From assembly GCA_040954595.2 (NCBI GenBank), contig CM082577.2, positions 17,422,001-17,486,000 on the forward strand: DNA of 64,000 nt. Reading direction: 5' to 3'. The notes beneath the pieces are model-generated. The model had not been told where the DNA came from. It saw only the letters and a program-made list of their open reading frames with translations, and did not search any database. The translations under genes and the position numbers were made by a program. Shown piece by piece: positions 49,647-62,955 of the stretch. The stretch's first letter is position 1, and each line of letters opens with the position of its first letter. The DNA is from Balanoglossus misakiensis. Its lineage: Eukaryota > Hemichordata.

Positions 49647-51520
49647 GTGGAAAGTTTCTCTACCCGTTTGAAACTAAGAAAAGAATTTATTCTTATTTAT
49701 TTTGTAAAAAAGACAATTTTCCGAAAAAAAAGTCGAAAATGGTAATTTTGTCTTGGGTGATTCAAATTATACCGCCTTTTCTGGAATTTGCAGCACTTTT
49801 AACAAGAGAACGACACTCCATGCTCCATAATATTTTCTGAAAATGAAGAAAAGGGTTAATTTTTATGATTTTTTAAAAATTTACAATTTTTGTCAAATAT
49901 GGCCAAAATGGCTATTTTTTCTTGAATTCCGTCAATATCTCTGCATTTTTTGAGTGGTCGAAAGTTTTAACATACAATCAACATGTCATATATGATCATG
50001 GCACCAAATTCGAAGAACAAAGGTTTTTTTATTATTTTTTCTAAAAATGACATTTTCAAGGAAAATTTGGTAAAATGGAATTTTGTCTGCAGTGAGCCAA
50101 ATTAGACGGTCTTTTGTGGAATTTGTATCGATATATACATACGAAGAGCATTCTATACTCCATCAGATTTCCGAAAATGTAGAAAACAGTTATTTTTTGT
50201 AATTTTCAAAAATTTACCATTTTGACCAAATTGTGGCTAAAATTGTTATTTTCGTGTTGAATGCCGCCAGTGTCACTGCTTTTAAAAGTCATAAAAACTT
50301 TGAACATACAAGCAATTGTTTATATATGATCAGGTCACCGAATTAAAAAAATAAAGAATGTTTTGCCTAAAAATGACCTTTTTGGTGCAAAAACGCAATT
50401 TTGCATTAAATCAGCTCATTCGGAGTGCATTTTTTATAATCAGCACCATTTTTACATATAATGGAAATTTCATACATCATCAGATATCCAAATATGAAAA
50501 AATGATTTAGATTTTAGATGATTGTCCAAAATTAGCTGATATCTAATAAATGTAGTATTGAACCGTTCTGTTCCCCCCCCCTACATTATATGCCGTACGC
50601 CGATGTCAGCTAACCCGGCAGTACTGCAGGCCGTGCCCCCAACTAACGTCGGTGTTTGAAACGCCCTGGTTAAATTCGGGCTTTCTCTATAAATTGACAG
50701 GCAATAATGCAGTCCTACCCGAACAAATGTCGAGTGTTGACCCGCTGTGACTTTCCCTCTTCGGTTTGCCCGACTTAGCCAACGTCTTTGTACTAGAGTG
50801 TCGGGTCTTTTGCAGAGCCAGGCCGAAGGAAATCCGACTTGATCACCGTTGCTAACGAACGCTAGTGTCTGTCATGGTGTGCCGGGGTTTTAGTCGAGCC
50901 AGGCCGTAGGAGATCTGACTTGATCATCGTGGTCAATGTACGCGTGTTTCCGCTCTAAAGTGCCGGGGCTTCAGCTAAACCAGGCCGTAGGAAATCCGAC
51001 GTAATCACCGTTGATAACTTACGCCAGTCTGTGTCATATAGAGCCGGTGCACCAGCCGAGTCACGCCGTAGGAAATCTGACTTGATCAACGTGGTCAATG
51101 TACGCCTGTTTCTGCTCTAGAGTGCCGGGGCTTCAGCTGAGCCAGGCCGTAGGAAACCCGACGTGATTACCGTTGTTAACTTACGCCAGTCTGTGTCCTA
51201 TAGTGCCGGGGCATCAGCCGTGCCAGGCCGAAGGAAATGTGAGTTGATCAACGTGGTCTCTGTACGCGTGTTTCTGCTCTAGAGTGCCGGGGCTTTATCC
51301 AAGCCATGCCGTAGAAAATCTGACTTGATCACCGTTGCTAACGTACGCTAGTGTCTGTCATATTGTGACGGAGATTTAGCCGAGCCAGGCCGTAGAAAAA
51401 TCGACTTGTTCAACGTTACCAGTGTGCAACTGTTTCTGCTCTAGAGTGTCAGGGTTTAAGCCGACTTATGCTGTAGGAAATCTGAGTTGATGAACAGGAA
51501 TCCAATGTTAGAAAACCCGT
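49647..51520 (+). repeat. Satellite unit P23, lacks one 162-bp dimer
   Basis: 1,874 bp, 9 C. The AT-rich domain is a twin of P22 up to about 50400, where ttgcatt and cggagtgc appear. After the C-tract it uses gccgtacg/gctaaccc. Monomer 6 (51204-51284) is followed directly by monomer 9 (51285), so monomers 7 and 8 are missing. Confidence 0.95.
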
Positions 51521-53398
51521 GTGGAAAGTGTCTCTACCCGTTTGAAACTAAGAAAAGAATTTATTCTTATTTATTTTGTAAAAAAGACAATTTTTCGAAA
51601 AAAAGTCGAAAATGGTAATTTTGTCTTGGGTGATTCAAATTATACCGCCTTTTCTGGAATTTGCAGCACTTTTTACAAGAGAACGACACTCCATGCTCCA
51701 TAATATTTCTGAAAATGAAGAAAAGAGTTAATTTTTTATGATTTTTTAAAAATTTACCTATTTTGTTAAAATATGGCCAAAATGGCTATTTTTTCTTGAA
51801 TTCCGTCAATATCTCTGCATTTTTTGAGTGGTCGAAAGTTTTAACATACAATCAACATGTCATATATGATCAGGGCACCAAATTCGAAGAACAAAGGTTT
51901 TTTTATTATTTTTTCTAAAAATTACATTTTCAAGGAAAATTTGGTAAAATGCAATTTTGTCTGCAGTGAGCCAAATTAGACGGTCTTTTGTGGAATTTGT
52001 ATCGATATATACATACGAAGAGCATTCTATACTCCATCAGATTTCCGAAAATGTAGAAAACAGTTATTTTTTGTAATTTTCAAAAATTTACCATTTTGAC
52101 CAAATTGTGGCTAAAATTGTTATTTTCGTGTTGAATGCCGCCAGTGTCACTGCTTTTAAAAGTCATAAAAACTTTGAACATACAAGCAATTGTTTATATA
52201 TGATCAGGTCACCGAATTAAAAAAATAAAGAATGTTTTGCCTAAAAATGACCTTTTTGGTGCAAAAACGCAATTTTGTATTAAATCAGCTTATTCAGAGT
52301 GCATTTTTTATAATCAGCACCATTTTTACATATAATGGAAATTTCATACATCATCAGATATCCAAATATGAAAAAATGATTTAGATTTTAGATGATTGTC
52401 CAAAATTAGCTGATATCTAATAAATGTAGTATTGAACCGTTCTGTTTCCCCCCCCCCCCTACATTATATGCCGTACGCCGATGTCAGCTAACCCGGCAGT
52501 ACTGCAGGCCGTGCCCCCAACTAACGTCGGTGTTTGAAACGCCCTGGTTAAATGCGGGCTTTCTCTATAAATTGACAGGCAATAATGCAGTCCTACCCGA
52601 ACAAATGTCGAGTGTTGACCCGCTGTGACTTTCCCTCTTCGGTTTGCCCGACTTAGCCAACGTCTTTGTACTAGAGTGTCGGGTCTTTTGCAGAGCCAGG
52701 CCGACGGAAATCCGACTTGATCACCGTTGCTAACGAACGCTAGTGTCTGTCATGGTGTGCCGGGGTTTTAGTCGAGCCAGGCCGTAGGAGATCTGACTTG
52801 ATCATCGTGGTCAATGTACGCGTGTTTCCGCTCTAAAGTGCCGGGGCTTCAGCTAAACCAGGCCGTAGGAAATCCGACGTAATCACCGTTGATAACTTAC
52901 GCCAGTCTGTGTCATATAGAGCCGGTGCACCAGCCGAGTCACGCCGTAGGAAATCTGACTTGATCAACGTGGTCAATGTACGCCTGTTTCTGCTCTAGAG
53001 TGCCGGGGCTTCAGCTGAGCCAGGCCGTAGGAAACCCGACGTGATTACCGTTGTTAACTTACGCCAGTCTGTGTCCTATAGTGCCGGGGCATCAGCCGTG
53101 CCAGGCCGAAGGAAATGTGAGTTGATCAACGTGGTCTCTGTACGCGTGTTTCTGCTCTAGAGTGCCGGGGCTTTATCCAAGCCATGCCGTAGAAAATCTG
53201 ACTTGATCACCGTTGCTAACGTACGCTAGTGTCTGTCATATTGTGACGGAGATTTAGCCGAGCCAGGCCGTAGAAAAATCGACTTGTTCAACGTTACCAG
53301 TGTGCAACTGTTTCTGCTCTAGAATGTCAGGGTTTAAGCCGACTTATGCTGTAGGAAATCTGAGTTGATGAACGGGAATCCAATGTTAGAAAACCCGT
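51521..53398 (+). repeat. Satellite unit P24, lacks one 162-bp dimer
   Basis: 1,878 bp, 12 C. Monomer 6 ends at 53162 and monomer 9 starts at 53163. Marked by cactccatg and gttaaaatatgg, shared with P26 and P28. Private: aaagtgtctc near 51525 and taaatgcgggc near 52550. Confidence 0.95.
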
Positions 53399-55445
53399 GT
53401 GGAAAGTATCTCTACCCGTTTGAAACTAAGAAAAGAATTTATTCTTATTTATTTTGTAAAAAAGACAATTTTTCAAAAAAAAAAGTCGAAAATGGTAATT
53501 TTGTCTTGGGTGATTCAAATTATCTCGCCTTTTCTGGAATTTGCAGCACTTTTTACAAGAGAACGACACTTCATGCTCCATAATATTTCTGAAAATGAAG
53601 AAAAGAGTTAATTTTTTATGATTTTTTAAAAATTTACCATTTTTGTCAAATATGGCCAAAATGGCTATTTTTTCTTGAATTCCGTCAATATCTCTGCATT
53701 TTTTGAGTGGTCGAAAGTTTTAACATACAATCAACATGTCATATATGATCAGGGCACCAAATTCGAAGAACAAAGGTTTTTTTATTATTTTTTCTAAAAA
53801 TGACATTTTCAAGGAAAATTTGGTAAAACGCAATTTTGTCTGCAGTGAGCCAAATTAGACGGTCTTTTGTGGAATTTGTATCGATATATACATACGAAGA
53901 GCATTCTATACTCCATCAGATTTCCGAAAATGTAGAAAACAGTTATTTTTTGTAATTTTCAAAAATTTACCATTTTGACCAAATTGTGGCTAAAATTGTT
54001 ATTTTCGTGTTGAATGCCGCCAGTGTCACTGCTTTTAAAAGTCATAAAACCTTTGAACATACAAGCAATTGTTTATATATGATCAGGTCACCGAATTAAA
54101 AAAATAAAGAATGTTTTGCCTAAAAATGACCTTTTTGTTGCAAAAACGAATAAAACGCAATTTTGTATTAAATCAGCTCATTCAGAGTGCATTTTTTATA
54201 ATCAGCACCATTTTTACATATAATGGAAATTTCATACATCATCAGATATCCAAATATGAAAAAATGATTTAGATTTTAGATGATTGTCCAAAATTAGCTG
54301 ATATCTAATAAATGTAGTATTGAACCGTTCTGTTCCCCCCCCCCTACATTATATGCCGTACGCCGATGTAAGCTAACCCGGCAGTACTGCAGGCCGTGCC
54401 CCCAACCAACGTCGGTGTTTGAAACGCCCTGGTTAAATTCGGGCTTTCTCTATAAATTGACAGGCAATAATGCAGTCCTACCCGAACAAATGTCGAGTGT
54501 TGACCCGCTGTGACTTTCCCTCTTCGGTTTGCCCGACTTAGCGAACGTCTTTGTACTAGAGTGTCGGGTCTTTTGCAGAGCCAGGCCGAAGGAAATCCGA
54601 CTTGATCACCGTTGCTAACGAACGCTAGTGTCTGTCATGGTGTGCCGGGGTTTTAGTCGAGCCAGGCCGTAGGAGATCTGACGTGATCATCTTGGTCAAT
54701 GTACGCGTGTTTCCGCTCTAAAGTGCCGGGGCTTCAGCTAAACAAGGCCGTAGGAAATCCGACGTAATCACCGTTGATAACTTACGCCAGTCTGTGTCAT
54801 ATAGAGCCGGTGCACCAGCCGAGTCACGCCGTAAGAAATCTGACTTGATCAACGTGGTCAATGTACGCCTGTTTCTGCTCTAGAGTGCCGGGGCTTCAGC
54901 TGAGCCAGGCCGTAGGAAACCCGACGTGATTACCGTTGTTAACTTACGCCAGTCTGTGTCCTATAGTGCCGGGGCATCAGCCGTGCCAGGCCGAAGGAAA
55001 TGTGAGTTGATCAACGTGGTCTCTGTGCGCGTGTTTCTGCTCTAGAGTGCCTGGGCTTTAGCCAGGCTATGCCGTAGGAAATCTGACTTGATCGACGTTG
55101 CTACCGAACGCTAGTGTCTGTCATAGTGTGCCGGGGTTTTAGTCGAGCCAAGCCGTAGGAGATCAGACTTGATCAACATGGTCTCTGTACGCGTGTTTCT
55201 GCTCTAGAGTGCCGGGGCTTTATCCAAGCCATGCCGTAGAAAATCTGACTTGATCACCGTTGCTAACGTACGCTAGTGTCTGTCATATTGTGACGGAGAT
55301 TTAGCCGAGCCAGGCCGTAGAAAAATCGACTTGTTCAACGTTACCAGTGTGCAACTGTTTCTGCTCTAGAGTGTCAGGGTTTAAGCCGACTTATGCTGTA
55401 GGAAATCTGAGTTGATGAACGGGAATCCAATGTTAGAAAACCCGT
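53399..55445 (+). repeat. Satellite unit P25, complete
   Basis: 2,047 bp, 10 C. Shares ttatctcgcc and the ttcaaaaaaa form with P27. It has the 9-bp insertion (54149-54157), which P27 lacks. The array uses cgtaagaaatc and gatcgacg, seen also in P18. Confidence 0.95.
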
Positions 55446-57323
55446 GTGGAAAGTATCTCTACCCGTTTGAAACTAAGAAAAGAATTTATTCTTATTTATT
55501 TTGTAAAAAAGACAATTTTTCGAAAAAAAGTCGAAAATGGTAATTTTGTCTTGGGTGATTCAAATTATACCGCCTTTTCTGGAATTTGCAGCACTTTTTA
55601 CAAGAGAACGACACTCCATGCTCCATAATATTTCTGAAAATGAAGAAAAGAGTTAATTTTTTATGATTTTTTAAAAATTTACCATTTTTGTTAAAATATG
55701 GCCAAAATGGCTATTTTTTCTTGAATTCCGTCAATATCTCTGCATTTTTTGAGTGGTCGAAAGTTTTAACATACAATCAACATGTCATATATGATCAGGG
55801 CACCAAATTCGAAGAACAAAGGTTTTTTTATTATTTTTTCTAAAAATTACATTTTCAAGGAAAATTTGGTAAAATGCAATTTTGTCTGCAGTGAGCCAAA
55901 TTAGACGGTCTTTTGTGGAATTTGTATCGATATATACATACGAAGAGCATTCTATACTCCATCAGATTTCCGAAAATGTAGAAAACAGTTATTTTTTGTA
56001 ATTTTCAAAAATTTACCATTTTGACCAAATTGTGGCTAAAATTGTTATTTTCGTGTTGAATGCCGCCAGTGTCACTGCTTTTAAAAGTCATAAAAACTTT
56101 GAACATACAAGCAATTGTTTATATATGATCAGGTCACCGAATTAAAAAAATAAAGAATGTTTTGCCTAAAAATGACCTTTTTGGTGCAAAAACGCAATTT
56201 TGTATTAAATCAGCTCATTCAGAGTGCATTTTTTATAATCAGCACCATTTTTACATATAATGGAAATTTCATACATCATCAGATATCCAAATATGAAAAA
56301 ATGATTTAGATTTTAGATGATTGTCCAAAATTAGCTGATATCTAATAAATGTAGTATTGAACCGTTCTGTTCCCCCCCCCCCCCTACATTATATGCCGTA
56401 CGCCGATGTCAGCTAACCCGGCAGTACTGCAGGCCGTGCCCCCAACTAACGTCGGTGTTTGAAACGCCCTGATTAAATTCGGGCTTTCTCTATAAATTGA
56501 CAGGCAATAATGCAGTCCTACCCGAACAAATGTCGAGTGTTGACCCGCTGTGACTTTCCCTCTTCGGTTTGCCCGACTTAGCCAACGTCTTTGTACTAGA
56601 GTGTCGGGTCTTTTGCAGAGCCAGGCCGAAGGAAATCCGACTTGATCACCGTTGCTAACGAACGCTAGTGTCTGTCATGGTGTGCCGGGGTTTTAGTCGA
56701 GCCAGGCCGTAGGAGATCTGACTTGATCATCGTGGTCAATGTACGCGTGTTTCCGCTCTAAAGTGCCGGGGCTTCAGCTAAACCAGGCCGTAGGAAATCC
56801 GACGTAATCACCGTTGATAACTTACGCCAGTCTGTGTCATATAGAGCCGGTGCACCAGCCGAGTCACGCCGTAGGAAATCTGACTTGATCAACGTGGTCA
56901 ATGTACGCCTGTTTCTGCTCTAGAGTGCCGGGGCTTCAGCTGAGCCAGGCCGTAGGAAACCCGACGTGATTACCGTTGTTAACTTACGCCAGTCTGTGTC
57001 CTATAGTGCCGGGGCATCAGCCGTGCCAGGCCGAAGGAAATGTGAGTTGATCAACGTGGTCTCTGTACGCGTGTTTCTGCTCTAGAGTGCCGGGGCTTTA
57101 TCCAAGCCATGCCGTAGAAAATCTGACTTGATCACCGTTGCTAACGTACGCTAGTGTCTGTCATATTGTGACGAAGATTTAGCCGAGCCAGGCCGTAGAA
57201 AAATCGACTTGTTCAACGTTACCAGTGTGCAACTGTTTCTGCTCTAGAATGTCAGGGTTTAAGCCGACTTATGCTGTAGGAAATCTGAGTTGATGAACGG
57301 GAATCCAATGTTAGAAAACCCGT
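55446..57323 (+). repeat. Satellite unit P26, lacks one 162-bp dimer
   Basis: 1,878 bp, 13 C, the same length as P24. Monomer 6 ends at 57087 and monomer 9 starts at 57088. Like P24 it ends in ctagaatgtcagg, a change seen only in these two units. Private: ccctgattaaatt near 56467. Confidence 0.95.
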
Positions 57324-58875
57324 GTGGAAAGTATCTCTACCCGTTTGAAACTAAGAAAAGAATTTATTCTTATTTATTTTGTAAAAAAGACAATTTTTCA
57401 AAAAAAAAGTCGAAAATGGTAATTTTGTCTTGGGTGATTCAAATTATCTCGCCTTTTCTGGAATTTGCAGCACTTTTTACAAGAGAACGACACTTCATGC
57501 TCCATAATATTTCTGAAAATGAAGAAAAGAGTTAATTTTTTATGATTTTTTAAAAATTTACCATTTTTGTCAAATATGGCCAAAATGGCTATTTTTTCTT
57601 GAATTCCGTCAATATCTTTGCATTTTTTGAGTGGTCGAAAGTTTTAACATACAATCAACATGTCATATATGATCAGGGCACCAAATTCGAAGAACAAAGG
57701 TTTTTTTATTATTTTTTCTAAAAATGACATTTTCAAGGAAAATTTGGTAAAACGCAATTTTGTCTGCAGTGAGCCAAATTAGACGGTCTTTTGTGGAATT
57801 TGTATCGATATATACATACGAAGAGCATTCTATACTCCATCAGATTTCCGAAAATGTAGAAAACAGTTATTTTTTGTAATTTTCAAAAATTTACCATTTT
57901 GACCAAATTGTGGCTAAAATTGTTATTTTCGTGTTGAATGCCGCCAGTGTCACTGCTTTTAAAAGTCATAAAAACTTTGAACATACAAGCAATTGTTTAT
58001 ATATGATCAGGTCACCGAATTAAAAAAATAAAGAATGTTTTGCCTAAAAATGACCTTTTTGGTGCAAAAACGCAATTTTGTATTAAATCAGCTCATTCAG
58101 AGTGCATTTTTTATAATCAGCACCATTTTTACATATAATGGAAATTTCATACATCATCAGATATCCAAATATGAAAAAATGATTTAGATTTTAGATGATT
58201 GTCCAAAATTAGCTGATATCTAATAAATGTAGTATTGAACCGTTCTGTTTCCCCCCCCCCTACATTATATGCCGTACGCCGATGTCAGCTAACCCGGCAG
58301 TACTGCAGGCCGTGCCCCCAACTAACGTCGGTGTTTGAAACGCCCTGGTTAAATTCGGGCTTTCTCTATAAATTGACAGGCAATAATGCAGTCCTACCCG
58401 AACAAATGTCGAGTGTTGACACGCTGTGACTTTCCCTCTTCGGTTTGCCCGACTTAGCCAACGTCTTTGTACTAGAGTGTCGGGTCTTTTGCAGAGCCAG
58501 GCCGAAGGAAATCCGACTTGATCACCGTTGCTAACGAACGCTAGTGTCTGTCATGGTGTGCCGGGGTTTTAGTCGAGCCAGGCCGTAGGAGATCTGACTT
58601 GATCATCGTGGTCAATGTACGCGTGTTTCCGCTCTAAAGTGCCGGGGCTTCAGCTAAACCAGGCCGTAGGAAATCCGACGTAATCACCGTTGATAACTTA
58701 CGCCAGTCTGTGTCATATAGAGCCGGTGCACCAGCCAAGTCACGCCGTAGAAAAATCGACTTGTTCAACGTTACCAGTGTGCAACTGTTTCTGCTCTAGA
58801 GTGTCAGGGTTTAAGCCGACTTATGCTGTAGGAAATCTGAGTTGATGAACGGGAATCCAATGTTAGAAAACCCGT
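57324..58875 (+). repeat. Satellite unit P27, lacks six 81-bp monomers
   Basis: 1,552 bp, 10 C. The AT-rich domain is of the P25 type. Monomer 4 switches to monomer 10 within one 81-bp hybrid (58721-58801), deleting 486 bp. Private: gttgacacgctg near 58416 and gccaagtcacg near 58734. Confidence 0.95.
58721..58801 (+). repeat. Hybrid 81-bp monomer (4/10) in P27
   Basis: Starts agccggtgcaccagcc as monomer 4 and ends as monomer 10; the switch lies at the gccgtag core near 58744-58750. Length is again exactly 81 bp, so the exchange was in register. Confidence 0.9.
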
Positions 58876-60913
58876 GTGGAAAGTATCTCTACCCGTTTGA
58901 AACTAAGAAAAGAATTTATTCTTATTTATTTTGTAAAAAAGACAATTTTTCGAAAAAAAGTCGAAAATGGTAATTTTGTCTTGGGTGATTCAAATTATAC
59001 CGCCTTTTCTGGAATTTGCAGCACTTTTTACAAGAGAACGACACTCCATGCTCCATAATATTTCTGAAAATGAAGGAAAGAGTTAATTTTTTATGATTTT
59101 TTAAATATTTACCATTTTTGTTAAAATATGGCCAAAATGGCTATTTTTTCTTGAATTCCGTCAATATCTCTGCATTTTTTGAGTGGTCGAAAGTTTTAAC
59201 ATACAATCAACATGTCATATATGATCAGGGCACCAAATTCGAAGAACAAAGGTTTTTTTATTATTTTTTCTAAAAATGACATTTTCAAGGAAAATTTGGT
59301 AAAACGCAATTTTGTCTGCAGTGAGCCAAATTAGACGGTCTTTTGTGGAATTTGTATCGATATATACATACGAAGAGCATTCTATACTCCATCAGATTTC
59401 CGAAAATGTAGAAAACAGTTATTTTTTGTAATTTTCAAAAATTTACCATTTTGACCAAATTGTGGCTAAAATTGTTATTTTCGTGTTGAATGCCGCCAGT
59501 GTCACTGCTTTTAAAAGTCATAAAAACTTTGAACATACAAGCAATTGTTTATATATGATCAGGTCACCGAATTAGAAAAATAAAGAATGTTTTGCCTAAA
59601 AATGACCTTTTTGGTGCAAAAACGCAATTTTGTATTAAATCAGCTCATTCAGAGTGCATTTTTTTATAATCAGCACCATTTTTACATATAATAGAAATTT
59701 CATACATCATCAGATATCCAAATATGAAAAAATGATTTAGATTTTAGATGATTGTCCAAAATTAGCTGATATCTAATAAATGTAGTATTGAACCGTTCTG
59801 TTCCCCCCCCCCTACATTATATGCCGTACGCCGATGTCAGCTAACCCGGCAGTACTGCAGGCCGTGCCCCCAACTAACGTCGGTGTTTGAAACGCCCTGG
59901 TTAAATTCGGGCTTTCTCTATAAATTGACAGGCAATAATGCAGTCCTACCCGAACAAATGTCGAGTGTTGACCCGCTGTGACTTTCCCTCTTCGGTTTGC
60001 CCGACTTAGCCAACGTCTTTGTACTAGAGTGTCTGGTCTTTTGCAGAGCCAGGCCGAAGCAAATCCGACTTGATCACCGTTGCTAACGAACGCTAGTGTC
60101 TGTCATGGTGTGCCGGGGTTTTAGTCGAGCCAGGCCGTAGGAGATCTGACTTGATCATCGTGGTCAATGTACGCGTGTTTCCGCTCTAAAGTGCCGGGGC
60201 TTCAGCTAAACCAGGCCGTAGGAAATCCGACGTAATCACCGTTGATAACTTACGCCAGTCTGTGTCATATAGAGCCGGTGCACCAGCCGAGTCACGCCGT
60301 AGGAAATCTGACTTGATCAACGTGGTCAATGTACGCCTGTTTCTGCTCTAGAGTGCCGGGGCTTCAGCTGAGCCAGGCCGTAGGAAACCCGACGTGATTA
60401 CCGTTGTTAACTTACGCCAGTCTGTGTCCTATAGTGCCGGGGCATCAGCCGTGCCAGGCCGAAGGAAATGTGAGTTGATCAACATGGTCTCTGTACGCGT
60501 GTTTCTGCTCTAGAGTGCCTGGGCTTCAGCCAAGCTATGCCGTAGGAAATCTGACTTGATCAACGTTGCTACCGAACGCTAGTGTCTGTCATAGTGTGCC
60601 GGGGTTTTAGTCGAGCCAAGCCGTAGGAGATCAGACTTGATCAACATGGTCTCTGTACGCGTGTTTCTGCTCTAGAGTGCCGGGGCTTTATCCAAGCCAT
60701 GCCGTAGAAAATCTGACTTGATCACCGTTGCTAACGTACGCTAGTGTCTGTCATATTGTGACGGAGATTTAGCCGAGCCAGGCCGTAGAAAAATCGACTT
60801 GTTCAACGTTACCAGTGTGCAACTGTTTCTGCTCTAGAGTGTCAGGGTTTAAGCCGACTTATGCTGTAGGAAATCTGAGTTGATGAACGGGAATTCAATG
60901 TTAGAAAACCCGT
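58876..60913 (+). repeat. Satellite unit P28, complete
   Basis: 2,038 bp, 10 C. Shares cactccatg and gttaaaatatgg with P24 and P26 but has the full ten-monomer array. Private: gaaggaaagag near 59072, attagaaaaataa near 59571 and gtctggtc near 60031. Confidence 0.95.
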
Positions 60914-62955
60914 GTGGAAAGTATCTCTACCCGTTTGAAACTAAGAAAAGACTTTATTCCTATTTATTTTGTAAAAAAGACAATTTTTCGAAAAAAAGTC
61001 GAAAATGGTAATTTTGTCTTGGGTGATTCAAATTATACCGCCTTTTCTGGAATTTGCAGCACTTTTTACAAGAGAACGACACTTCATGCTCCATAATATT
61101 TCTGAAAATGAAGAAAAGAGTTAATTTTTTATGATTTTTTAAAAATTTACAATTTTTGTCAAAATATGGCCAAAATGGCTATTTTTTCTTGAATTCCGTC
61201 AATATCTCTGCATTTTTTGAGTGGTCGAAAGTTTTAACATACAATCAACATGTCATATATGATCAAGGCACCAAATTCGAAGAACAAAGTTTTTTTTATT
61301 ATTTTTTCAAAAAATGACATTTTCAAGGAAAATTTGGTAAAATGCAATTTTGTCTGCAGTGAGCCAAATTAGACGGTCTTTTGTGGAATTTGTATCGATA
61401 TATACATACGAAGACCATTCTATACTCCATCAGATTTCCGAAAATGTAGAAAACAGTTATTTTTTGTAATTTTCTAAAATTTACCATTTTGACCAAATTG
61501 TGGCTAAAATGGTTATTTTCGTGTTGAATGCCGCCAGTGTCACTGCTTTTAAAAGTCATAAAAACTTTGAACATACAAGCAATTGTTTATATATGATCAG
61601 GTCACCGAATTAAAAAAAATAAAGAATGTTTTGCCTAAAAATGACCTTTTTGGTGCAAAAACGCAATTTTGTATTAAATCAGCTCATTCAGAGTGCATTT
61701 TTTATAATCAGCACCATTTTTACATATAATGGAAATTTCATACATCATCAGATATCCAAATATGAAAAAATGATTTATATTTTAGATGATTGTCCAAAAT
61801 TAGCTGATATCTAATAAATGTAGTATTGAACCATTCTGTTCCCCCCCCCCCCCCTACGTTATATGCCGTACGCCGATGTCAGCTAACCCGGCAGTACTGC
61901 AGGCCGTGCCCCCAACTAACGTCGGTGTTTGAAACGCCCTGGTTAAATTCGGGCTTTCTCTATAAATTGACAGGCAATAATGCAGTCCTACCCGAACAAA
62001 TGTCGAGTGTTGACCCGCTGTGACTTTCCCTCTTCGGTTTGCCCGACTTAGCCAACGTCTTTGTACTAGAGTGTCGGGTCTTTTGCAGAGCCAGGCCGAA
62101 GGAAATCCGACTTGATCACCGTTGCTAACGAACGCTAGTGTCTGTCATGGTGTGCCGGGGTTTTAGTCGAGCCAGGCCGTAGGAGATCTGACTTGATCAT
62201 CGTGGTCAATGTACGCGTGTTTCCGCTCTAAAGTGCCGGGGCTTCAGCTAAACCAGGCCGTAGGAAATCCGACGTAATCACCGTTGATAACTTACGCCAG
62301 TCTGTGTCATATAGAGCCGGTGCACCAGCCGAGTCACGCCGTAGGAAATCTGACTTGATCAACGTGGTCAATGTACGCCTGTTTCTGCTCTAGAGTGCCG
62401 GGGCTTCAGCTGAGCCAGGCCGTAGGAAACCCGACGTGATTACCGTTGTTAACTTACGCCAGTCTGTGTCCTATAGTGCCGGGGCATCAGCCGTGCCAGG
62501 CCGAAGGAAATGTGAGTTGATCAACGTGGTCTCTGTACGCGTGTTTCTGCTCTAGAGTGCCTGGGCTTTAGCCAAGCTATGCCGTAGGAAATCTGACTTG
62601 ATCAACGTTGCTACCGAACGCTAGTGTCTGTCATAGTGTGCCGGGGTTTTAGTCGAGCCAAGCCGTAGGAGATCAGACTTGATCAACATGGTCTCTGTAC
62701 GCGTGTTTCTGCTCTAGAGTGCCGGGGCTTTATCCAAGCCATGCCGTAGAAAATCTGACTTGATCACCGTTGCTAACGTACGCTAGTGTCTGTCATATTG
62801 TGACGGAGATTTAGCCGAGCCAGGCCGTAGACAAATCGACTTGTTCAACGTTACCAGTGTGCAACTGTTTCTGCTCTAGAGTGTCAGGGTTTAAGCCGAC
62901 TTATGCTGTAGGAAATCTGAGTTGATGAACGGGAATTCAATGTTAGAAAACCCGT
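60914..62955 (+). repeat. Satellite unit P29, complete
   Basis: 2,042 bp, 14 C. It has many private changes: agactttattcc near 60949, gatcaaggc near 61261, gaagaccattc near 61410, tttctaaaat near 61471 and ctacgttatatg near 61855. It is among the more diverged units here. Confidence 0.95.
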
